A stretch of DNA of 64,000 nucleotides from JAJYRX01 sp041655275 (lineage in GTDB: Bacteria > Pseudomonadota > Gammaproteobacteria > Burkholderiales > Burkholderiaceae_B). Positions 57,897-64,000 of this stretch are shown here, piece after piece. The stretch spans positions 1 through 64,000 of the forward strand of contig JBBAFU010000013.1 in NCBI GenBank assembly GCA_041655275.1, given 5' to 3'. The first letter of the stretch is position 1; the number at the start of each line of letters is the position of its first letter. The notes under the pieces are model-generated. The model searched no databases. It saw only the letters and a list, made by a program, of their open reading frames with translations, and was not told the origin of the DNA. Made by a program: the position numbers and the translations under genes.

Positions 57897-59758
57897 GGCT
57901 CTTCCTCGACGTCAAGCGCACCCAGCCAGTAATCGAAGACATGGCGTGCAATGGGTGCGGCCGCCGTGGCCCCCCAGCCGGCATTCTCGACGATCAGGGC
58001 CAGCGCAATGCCGGGATTTTCCGCCGGCGCATAGGCCATGAACAGGGCGTGGTCACGCAGTCGTTCATCGACGTTCCTGGCGTCGTAGCGCCCGCCACGC
58101 AGGCTGTACACCTGGGCTGTGCCCGTCTTGCCTGCGGCCTGGTAGGCGGTGTTCTCGAAGGCACGGCGCGCCGTGCCCCGGCGCGTCACATCCACCAGTG
58201 CCTGCTTGATCACATCAAGGTTCTCGGGCTTCAGGTCAATGATGTGCGAAGGACGGTTTGCGGCCGGCTCCAGGCGGCCGGTGCGTGCGTTCTCGAGCTC
58301 GCACACCAGATGCGGTGTCATATAGACGCCATCGTTGGCCAGCACGGCGGTTGCCTGCGCCAGTTGCAGCAGTGTGAAGGCGTTATAGCCCTGGCCCACG
58401 GCCACGGACACCGTCTCTCCCGTATACCAGTGCTGCTGCGACGGATTCTTGTATGCCTGACGCTTCCACTCGGTGGATGGCAGCACGCCGCGGCGCTCGC
58501 CATCCAGATCAATGCCGGTGAGTTGGCCAAAGCCGAACTGCTTGCTGAAGTCGTGCAGGGCGTTGACACCGATTTCCGGGCCCAACGAATAGAAATAGGT
58601 ATCCGAGGACACGACAATGGCCTTGTGCATGTCGGTCAGGCCATAGGCGGCGCCGCCCGCATTGCGAAAGCGCTGGCCCGCCAGCTCGAAGAAGCCGGGA
58701 TCGGCGATACGCTGGGTGGCGCTGCGCTTGCCCAGCTCGAGCGCGGCCAGGGCAACGAAGGGCTTGTAGGTGGAACCGATGGGATAGGTGCCATACAGCG
58801 GCCGGTTGATCAGCGGATGGTCGGGCGACTCGTTGAGCTTGCGCCAGTTCTCCACATCGATGCCGTCGATGAAAAGATTCGGATCGAAGGACGGCGATGA
58901 CACGAAGGCCAGCACTTCACCGGTCTGCGGTGCTATGGCGACAAGCGCCCCGCGCTTGCCCGCGAACTGGGCCTCGACCTCGCGCTGCAGGCCGATGTCG
59001 AGCGACAGCGTCAGATTGGACCCCGGAATGGGTTCGATGCGGCTGAGCGTGCGTACCGGCCGTCCCGATGCCGTCACCTCGACTTCCTCCAGCCCGGTCT
59101 GCCCGTGCAACGCATCTTCCCAGGTCTTCTCTATGCCTTTCTTGCCGATGATGTCGGTGCCGCGATAATTGCCCAGCTTGCCCTGTCCATCCAGTCGGCG
59201 CAGGTCCTCCTCGGCAATACGACCGACGAAGCCCAGTACGTGCGCCGCAGTTTCGCCCTGGGGATACTCGCGTACCCAGCGTGCCTTGAGCTCGACACCG
59301 GGAAAGCGCCAGGCGTGGGCGGCAAACCAGGCCGCTTCGGTACCGTTCAGGTTGTTGCGCAGCATGACCGGCGAATAACGGCCGCTGCTGCGCACGCCGG
59401 AAAGAAAGCGGCGCCGGTCGCTCGGGCCCAGATAGACCAGACTGCCAAGATCATCCAGCATGGCATCCAGATCGTTGCGGGCATAGGCCGGCGTGACCAC
59501 CAGGGTGTAGTCGCGATAGTTGCGCGCCAGCACCACGCCATTGCGATCGGTAATCTGCCCGCGCCGCGGCGCAATGGGAACCACGGCGATGCGGTTGCGA
59601 TCCGCGCGTGCGACCAGCCCTTCATAGCGCACCACCTGCAGATACCAGAGGCGCGCACCAAGCACGCCGAAACACAGCAGGGCAAACAGGCCGGCCACCC
59701 AGATACGCAGCTGGATGCGGCGGCGCTGATGATGCTTGATCTTGTTGAACTCCAGCAT
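57893..59758 (-). CDS. mrdA: penicillin-binding protein 2 (elongasome transpeptidase)
   Basis: PBP2 cross-links peptidoglycan in the elongasome. The 621-residue class B PBP has an N-terminal anchor (about 19-40), a dimerisation/pedestal region and a C-terminal transpeptidase domain: active-site Ser in GSTYKPF near 325, SSDTYF near 380 as the SxD motif, and KTGTAQ near 540. Catalytic motifs are complete. Follows mreD after 15 bases and overlaps rodA by 4. Confidence 0.97.
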   Translation of the reverse strand: MLEFNKIKHHQRRRIQLRIWVAGLFALLCFGVLGARLWYLQVVRYEGLVARADRNRIAVVPIAPRRGQITDRNGVVLARNYRDYTLVVTPAYARNDLDAMLDDLGSLVYLGPSDRRRFLSGVRSSGRYSPVMLRNNLNGTEAAWFAAHAWRFPGVELKARWVREYPQGETAAHVLGFVGRIAEEDLRRLDGQGKLGNYRGTDIIGKKGIEKTWEDALHGQTGLEEVEVTASGRPVRTLSRIEPIPGSNLTLSLDIGLQREVEAQFAGKRGALVAIAPQTGEVLAFVSSPSFDPNLFIDGIDVENWRKLNESPDHPLINRPLYGTYPIGSTYKPFVALAALELGKRSATQRIADPGFFELAGQRFRNAGGAAYGLTDMHKAIVVSSDTYFYSLGPEIGVNALHDFSKQFGFGQLTGIDLDGERRGVLPSTEWKRQAYKNPSQQHWYTGETVSVAVGQGYNAFTLLQLAQATAVLANDGVYMTPHLVCELENARTGRLEPAANRPSHIIDLKPENLDVIKQALVDVTRRGTARRAFENTAYQAAGKTGTAQVYSLRGGRYDARNVDERLRDHALFMAYAPAENPGIALALIVENAGWGATAAAPIARHVFDYWLGALDVEEEP

Positions 59759-59773
59759 TTCAGACGTCCGCCA

Positions 59774-60352
59774 TCAGACCGTGCTGGCGTCGGCTTCGTC
59801 CAGGCGACGCTGGGGCATGAGCAGCAGGACATCGGCCAGCGGCCACAGCAGCAGCGTCAGCAATGCGGACCACAGCCAGTCCCAGCCGGCCCAGCTGCCC
59901 ATGAGCCAGGCATGGATGAGACGCGCCAGGCCGGGCCCCAGCACAAAGACGGGCAACAGATGGATGGCCTGGACCACGACATTGAAGCGCAGGATGCGCC
60001 GGCTCAGCACCAGGGTGCCATAGACCACCAGCACGTAGGCCAGGGCCTGGGCGCCGAGCAGGCCGGCGTCGTGCACATCCATCAGCAGGCCGAAGACGAA
60101 AGCCGTGAGCATGCTCACGCGATGCGGTTCATGCAGGCTCCAGAAGACGATGACCAGCATGAGCACATCCGGCACCAGTGCCCAGTTGCGCCAGGGCAGC
60201 AAGGAGACCAGCCAGACCACCAGAATCGTGGACCAGACGAAAAACAGGCTGGACGGGCGCTTGAACGGCGCGGCATCGACCGGCACCAGGTTCGTGAGCG
60301 ACGAACGCGAGACCGCCGCCGATTCATGCTTACGGGATTTAATCGTCATCAT
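59774..60352 (-). CDS. mreD: rod shape-determining protein MreD
   Basis: A 192-residue membrane protein linking MreBC to PBP2. It has about five to six helices, with the VWSTILVVWLVSLLPW segment near 38-55 and FGLLMDVHDAGLLGAQALAYVL near 86, matching MreD. The start overlaps mreC by 14 bases. A longer-than-usual N-terminal tail of about 30 residues precedes helix one. Confidence 0.92.
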   Translation of the reverse strand: MMTIKSRKHESAAVSRSSLTNLVPVDAAPFKRPSSLFFVWSTILVVWLVSLLPWRNWALVPDVLMLVIVFWSLHEPHRVSMLTAFVFGLLMDVHDAGLLGAQALAYVLVVYGTLVLSRRILRFNVVVQAIHLLPVFVLGPGLARLIHAWLMGSWAGWDWLWSALLTLLLWPLADVLLLMPQRRLDEADASTV

Positions 60353-61241
60353 TCATGCCCTCGGCATCGGATGCGGAGCCGGATCCGGAGCCGCCCTGCT
60401 CCAGTGCCTCATCAATACGAAGGATGAGGAAATGGCGATAGCGCTCCGGGTGCGACAGCGGCCGGGCCCTGGCGAGGGTGAAGCCCGAAGCCGTATCATG
60501 CTCGACCGCCTCGATTTCCGCGACCGGCAGGCCGGCCGGAAACAGGCCGCCGATTCCGCTGGTGATCAGCGTATCACCCGCCTGGATATCGACATCGGCC
60601 GTCAGGTAGCGGATTTCGATCTTGCCCGAGGGGTTGCCACCGAAGGCAATGAGCCGCTGGCCATTGCGCAGGACCTGGACAGGAATGGACACCTTGTCGT
60701 CCGTGAGCAGGGCAGCCTCGGAGGTGAAGGGCGTGACCCGGATCACCTGCCCCACAACACCGCCTTCGTCGATCACCGGCATGCCGGGCCGGATGCCGCT
60801 GGACGCCCCCTTGTTGAATACCAGCCGCTGGCTGAAGACATTGGCAGGCTCGTAGAGCACCTGTACCGCCACCGCTTCCTGGGTTGCCGTGTCGGGCACA
60901 TTCAGCAGGCGCCGCAACTGTTCATTTTCAGTGGCCAGCTGGGCGGCGTGGGTCGCCAGCTGGGCCAGCTCGATACGCTGGCGCTGCAGGGCTTCCTTCT
61001 CGGAGCGCACGTGGCTGGCGGCGTCGCGCCAGTTTTCGAAATGCTCCAGCCCGTCACGCGGTGCCATCATGAGACGCTCGAACGGATAGATACCCATCGA
61101 AATAGCCGTGCGCGCCGGCTCCAGCACCCGCCACCGGGCATCAACCACCAGCAGCACCAGGGCCAGAATGACGAGAACGAGCAACCGGACCTCGGCAGCA
61201 GGGCCCCTTCTGAACAGCTTGATTGAAGCAGATTCTTGCAT
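60339..61241 (-). CDS. mreC: rod shape-determining protein MreC
   Basis: A 300-residue bitopic protein with a membrane helix at about 17-36, a coiled coil (about 70-115, KEALQRQRIELAQLATHAAQ region) and a periplasmic beta domain with KGASSGIRPGMPVIDEGGVVGQV and IPVQVLRNG. The C-terminal tail is Gly/Ser/Asp-rich. It bridges MreB filaments and PBP2. Follows mreB after a gap of 83 bases containing short palindromes (CAGGCGCGCCTG at 61270-61281). Confidence 0.95.
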   Translation of the reverse strand: MQESASIKLFRRGPAAEVRLLVLVILALVLLVVDARWRVLEPARTAISMGIYPFERLMMAPRDGLEHFENWRDAASHVRSEKEALQRQRIELAQLATHAAQLATENEQLRRLLNVPDTATQEAVAVQVLYEPANVFSQRLVFNKGASSGIRPGMPVIDEGGVVGQVIRVTPFTSEAALLTDDKVSIPVQVLRNGQRLIAFGGNPSGKIEIRYLTADVDIQAGDTLITSGIGGLFPAGLPVAEIEAVEHDTASGFTLARARPLSHPERYRHFLILRIDEALEQGGSGSGSASDAEGMNDDD

Positions 61242-61269
61242 GCAATGCCGGGTGCGCGCCTCGTGCAGC

Positions 61270-61281
61270 CAGGCGCGCCTG
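61270..61281. repeat. 12-bp perfect palindrome between mreB and mreC
   Basis: CAGGCGCGCCTG is self-complementary and lies in the 83-base gap between mreB and mreC. Next to it GCGGC-CAG-GCCGC (61295-61307) forms another short stem. They could form a processing or attenuation structure that lowers mreC expression relative to mreB. Confidence 0.35.
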
Positions 61282-61324
61282 TGAAATGACCCTGGCGGCC
61301 AGGCCGCAGACTGCGCTGTGCAGC

Positions 61325-62368
61325 CTAGTCGTAGATGAAGACCGTGCCCAGACGTTCAAGATGCTCGAGCGCCTCGCCGCAGCCCCGCACAACACACGTA
61401 AGCGGATCTTCAGCCACGATCACGGGCAGGCCGGTTTCTTCCTGGAGCAGGCGATCGAGATCGCTGAGCAACGCGCCGCCCCCCGTGAGGGCAATGCCTT
61501 TTTCGGTGATGTCGGCACCGAGTTCGGGCGGGGTCTGTTCGAGTGCCGTGGTCACGGCCGACACGATCTGGTTCAGCGGATCGGTCAACGACTCCAGGAT
61601 TTCGTTGGATGATACCGTGAAACTGCGCGGGACACCTTCCGAAAGATTACGGCCCTTGACCTCGATCTCGCGCACCTCGGAGCCAGGGAAGGCCGAACCG
61701 ATCTCCTTCTTGATGGTTTCCGCCGTGGGCTCGCCGATGAGCATGCCGTAGTTGCGCCGGATGTAATTGATGATGGCCTCGTCGAATTTGTCACCACCGA
61801 CGCGCACCGAGCCCTTGTAGACCATGCCCCCGAGGGAGATGACGGCCACTTCGGTGGTGCCCCCGCCAATGTCGACCACCATGGAGCCGCTGGCATCGGA
61901 AACATTGAGCCCCGCTCCTATGGCCGCCGCCATGGGTTCCTCGATCAGATAGACCTGGCTGGCCCCTGCACCCAGCGCCGACTCACGGATGGCACGCCGC
62001 TCGACCTGGGTGGAACCGCAGGGCACGCAGACGATGATGCGCGGACTGGGCGCAAACATGCTGCGCGGATGCACCATGCGGATGAACTGCTTGAGCATCT
62101 GCTCTGTGACCGTGAAATCCGCAATCACGCCATCCTTCATCGGGCGGATGGCCTCGATGTTGCCGGGCACACGGCCCAGCATCTGCTTGGCTTCCTGGCC
62201 CACGGCCTGGATGATCTTCTTGCCATTGGGTCCGCCGTCGTGGCGGATGGCGACCACCGACGGTTCGTCCAGCACAATACCCTTGCCCCGGACGTAGATG
62301 AGCGTATTGGCGGTACCAAGGTCTATCGCCATATCGCTGGAGAAATAGCTGCGCAGGAATCCGAACAT
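61325..62368 (-). CDS. mreB: rod shape-determining actin MreB
   Basis: MreB is the bacterial actin that guides side-wall synthesis. The 347-residue protein has the phosphate-1 loop DLGTANTLIYVRGKGI near 16-31, phosphate-2 DIGGGTTEVAVISLGG near 165, and the adenosine motif TGGGALL near 310. All actin-family positions are as expected. First gene of mreBCD-mrdA-rodA and divergent from gatC. Confidence 0.98.
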   Translation of the reverse strand: MFGFLRSYFSSDMAIDLGTANTLIYVRGKGIVLDEPSVVAIRHDGGPNGKKIIQAVGQEAKQMLGRVPGNIEAIRPMKDGVIADFTVTEQMLKQFIRMVHPRSMFAPSPRIIVCVPCGSTQVERRAIRESALGAGASQVYLIEEPMAAAIGAGLNVSDASGSMVVDIGGGTTEVAVISLGGMVYKGSVRVGGDKFDEAIINYIRRNYGMLIGEPTAETIKKEIGSAFPGSEVREIEVKGRNLSEGVPRSFTVSSNEILESLTDPLNQIVSAVTTALEQTPPELGADITEKGIALTGGGALLSDLDRLLQEETGLPVIVAEDPLTCVVRGCGEALEHLERLGTVFIYD

Positions 62369-62485
62369 GGGAGCTCTGGTTGATCAGAATTGAAAAAATG
62401 GCGTCTGCAGGCAAAAGAGTAACCTACTCACCCGGCCATGACACGGAAAATTGACGGCCCAACCATGAAACGGACAATGATAACT

Positions 62486-62491
62486 TATAAT
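62486..62491 (+). promoter_or_regulatory. putative -10 box of gatC
   Basis: TATAAT, the consensus -10, lies 23 bases before the gatC start. The 17-18 base upstream position shows only CCATGA, a poor -35; TTGACG at 62451 is 29 bases away, too far. The start site near 62498 would give a very short leader. Confidence 0.5.
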
Positions 62492-62514
62492 TCCTTCTTT
62501 TCGGTGCTCCTCTC

Positions 62515-62811
62515 ATGGTCATTTCGGAACAAGATCTCAAGAACCTGGCCCAGCTCGCCGGTTTGGCGCTCGCTCCCGGCCAGGCAACGGCGGCCCGGGC
62601 CGCCCTGAACGAAGCGCTGTCCCTGGCACAGGCCGTGCAGGAGGGCGTCGATCCCGCCATCGTTCCCATGGTGCAACCCTTGGCCGGGCAGCTTCGGCTG
62701 CGTGAGGATGTGGCGCGTGCGCCGGCAAGCCCCGCTGAAAGGGATGCACTCATGGCCAATGCACCCGCCACGGCACAAGGCCTGTTCCTGGTGCCCACCG
62801 TGTTGGAATGA
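62515..62811 (+). CDS. gatC: aspartyl/glutamyl-tRNA amidotransferase subunit C
   Basis: GatC supports folding of GatA in the GatCAB complex, which converts Glu-tRNA-Gln (and Asp-tRNA-Asn) to the amide forms. The 98-residue protein keeps the LAQLAGLALAP start, PMVQP near 52, LRLREDV near 61 and the end GLFLVPTVLE. It is somewhat divergent from usual betaproteobacterial GatC. gatA follows by 3 bases. Confidence 0.88.
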   Translation: MVISEQDLKNLAQLAGLALAPGQATAARAALNEALSLAQAVQEGVDPAIVPMVQPLAGQLRLREDVARAPASPAERDALMANAPATAQGLFLVPTVLE

Positions 62812-62814
62812 ATC

Positions 62815-64000
62815 ATGTCCCAGCCCCCACTGCATAGCACTTTCGACAGCATTGCTGCGCTGGCCGGCGCCGTCGGCCGCGGTGATGTCGACCCGACCGT
62901 CCTCGCGGATGACGCCATGCGTCACGCGCAGGCAGGCAACGGGCCCGGACTGTTCGCCGATCTGGATGCCGAAGCCGGCAACCGCGAAACCAGCGACGCA
63001 GCCCTGGCCGGTGTGCCCATCGGCATCGAGGACCGCCTGGTCACCCGTCGGTGGCGCAGTACCGGGGGCAGTCGCATGCTCGCCGCTTACCAGAGCCCTT
63101 TCGATGCCACCGCGGTACAGGATCTGGAACAGGCCGGCTGCCTCACCGTAGGCAAGCTCGCATGCGCCGAATTCAGCATGGATTCCGCCAGCGAGTTCGC
63201 ACTGTTCGAGGCCACGCCCAACCCCTGGGACGCGCAGCGCCAGGGTGGCAGCGGTGCCGCCGCTGCCGTGGCACGCCGGCTGGTGATGGGCGCCGTCGGC
63301 GTGGATACCGGGGGCTCGCTGCGCGCCGGCGCAGCGCTGTGCGGCGTCAGCGCCCTGCGCCCGGGCCAGGGCATGGTGTCGCGTCTGGGTGTCATTGCTG
63401 CGGCGTCCAGCATGGATCAGGTCACCCCCGTGGCTCGCGGGGCCGGTGATCTGGCGGCACTGCTCGATCCCATCTGCCATTTCGACCCGCAGGATGCCAC
63501 CAGTCTGGAGCATCTGAACGGCGAGGCCAACCGGATTGGACGCGTGCGCGAATCCTGGCAGACGCACAGGATGGCACAACAGGCACAGGGAAGCCGGCCA
63601 CTGAAGAACCTGCGTATCGGCATCCTCGAAGGCGACGGCGATGGCTTGTCGGCCGCCGTGGCCGACAGCATGGAAGCCGCGCTGCAGACGCTGGAGTCGC
63701 TGGGTGCGCAGCGCGTGGCCATCGCGCTGTCGGCCGACGGACAGGCAGCCACGGCCTATCACCTGATTGCCGCCGCCGAAGCTGCCAGCAACCTGTCGCG
63801 CTACGACGGCGTGCATTTCGGTTTTCGTGCCGGGCGCTATGACGATGTACACGACATGATCGGCCGTTCACGCGCGCAAGGCTTCGGTCAGGCCATCATC
63901 GAGCGCATCCTGCTGGGCACGCGAGTCATGAGCCACGGCCATTACGAAGCCCTGTGTCTTCCGGCGCAACGCGTGCGCCGCCTGCTGGCACAGTCGCTGC
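62815..64000 (+). CDS. gatA: GatA-like amidase subunit, partial, with altered catalytic residues
   Basis: The ATG at 62815 opens a frame continuing past the window edge (395 codons seen). It is homologous to betaproteobacterial GatA: RRWRSTGGSRML, PFDATAVQDLEQAG, DTGGSLRAGAALCGV and SSMDQVTPVAR. However the catalytic Lys of the amidase triad is Glu72 (PIGIED instead of the family VKD), and the cis-Ser loop PGGSSGGS is QGGSG with two residues missing. The nucleophile Ser168 in DTGGSL is kept. The N-terminus is also shorter than normal. Amidase activity is therefore doubtful. The ribosome-binding site is weak; it is probably coupled to gatC. Confidence 0.85.
   Translation, partial: MSQPPLHSTFDSIAALAGAVGRGDVDPTVLADDAMRHAQAGNGPGLFADLDAEAGNRETSDAALAGVPIGIEDRLVTRRWRSTGGSRMLAAYQSPFDATAVQDLEQAGCLTVGKLACAEFSMDSASEFALFEATPNPWDAQRQGGSGAAAAVARRLVMGAVGVDTGGSLRAGAALCGVSALRPGQGMVSRLGVIAAASSMDQVTPVARGAGDLAALLDPICHFDPQDATSLEHLNGEANRIGRVRESWQTHRMAQQAQGSRPLKNLRIGILEGDGDGLSAAVADSMEAALQTLESLGAQRVAIALSADGQAATAYHLIAAAEAASNLSRYDGVHFGFRAGRYDDVHDMIGRSRAQGFGQAIIERILLGTRVMSHGHYEALCLPAQRVRRLLAQSL

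Noticed and set aside
62417..62429. GAGTA-ACC-TACTC dyad in the mreB-gatC gap
   Set aside because: Five-base arms with no link to a promoter box; expected by chance at this size.
1..64000. tRNA, rRNA, CRISPR, prophage and insertion-sequence signals
   Set aside because: No cloverleaf with a TTCGA-type loop, repeat-spacer array, transposase, integrase or terminal repeats was found on reading the gaps and translated frames. Without tools a small RNA could be missed.

Overview
The window is high-GC, densely coded chromosomal DNA from a betaproteobacterium, most likely Burkholderiales, family Alcaligenaceae (a Bordetella relative). The evidence is gene order and family content: rubredoxin / thiD / thiE / hemL; aroQ-accB-accC-prmA-DUF3426; mpl-YqiA-RNB nuclease-TonB-aroE-mtgA; gatC-gatA divergent from mreBCD-mrdA-rodA; and several periplasmic binding proteins of the TRAP, TAXI and Bug/TTT types. 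I see no phage, insertion sequence, integrase, tRNA, rRNA or CRISPR array. No gene-free stretch exceeds about 300 bases; the longest are 1-234, 10238-10465, 16986-17256 and 40394-40606.

Layout. 1-1.1 kb: rplM-rpsI operon (minus strand) with its terminator and, at the extreme left edge, a row of DnaA-box-like 9-mers. 1.3-4.6 kb: orphan TRAP binding protein, pmbA/tldE, esterase. 4.6-8.7 kb: a Pat-like CoA-binding/acetyltransferase protein divergent from gltX. 8.7-13.4 kb: SDR oxidoreductase, RraA-like protein and a TAXI-TRAP transporter. 13.4-17 kb: lipoprotein and a glycine betaine/proline-type ABC transporter (binding protein, CBS-ATPase, permease). 17.2-25.9 kb: small proteins, YggT, PfkB kinase, DUF3426, prmA, accC, accB, aroQ, TlpA-like thioredoxin, mpl, esterase. 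25.9-33.5 kb: RNB nuclease, TonB, aroE, mtgA, lptG, apaH, then ruvX, yqgE and rubredoxin on the other strand. 33.5-36.4 kb: ThiD-like protein, thiE, hemL. 36.4-41.1 kb: a compact aryl-CoA catabolic set (acid-CoA ligase plus a fused flavin hydroxylase/old-yellow-enzyme reductase) with a divergent MarR regulator. 41.2-46.7 kb: argJ, M20 peptidase, rplU, rpmA, obgE, proB. 46.7-48.6 kb: a pseudo-receiver winged-helix regulator divergent from an XRE regulator, and an OmpA lipoprotein. 48.7-54 kb: Bug binding protein and a general amino-acid ABC transporter (aapJQMP-like). 54.1-56.9 kb: ftsE, ftsX, mutY. 56.7-62.4 kb: the rod-shape operon mreB-mreC-mreD-mrdA-rodA. 62.5 kb to the end: gatC and a partial gatA.

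How the genes work together. The window combines housekeeping blocks (translation, cell wall elongation, division, fatty-acid and haem precursors, arginine/proline synthesis) with solute uptake systems typical of a heterotroph living on organic and amino acids, plus one aromatic-acid pathway in the CoA-thioester style of 2-aminobenzoate or salicylate degradation.

Most unusual points: GatA has lost the catalytic lysine (Glu in its place) and is shortened around the cis-serine; the ThiD-like protein lacks the anion-hole/catalytic Gly-Thr-Gly-Cys loop; the Pat-like protein lacks most of its ATP-grasp nucleotide-binding half; a pseudo-receiver regulator faces an XRE regulator across a promoter whose two boxes are each covered by an inverted repeat; and mutY and rodA overlap antisense by 104 bp. 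All family assignments are from reading the translated sequences; no database search was run.
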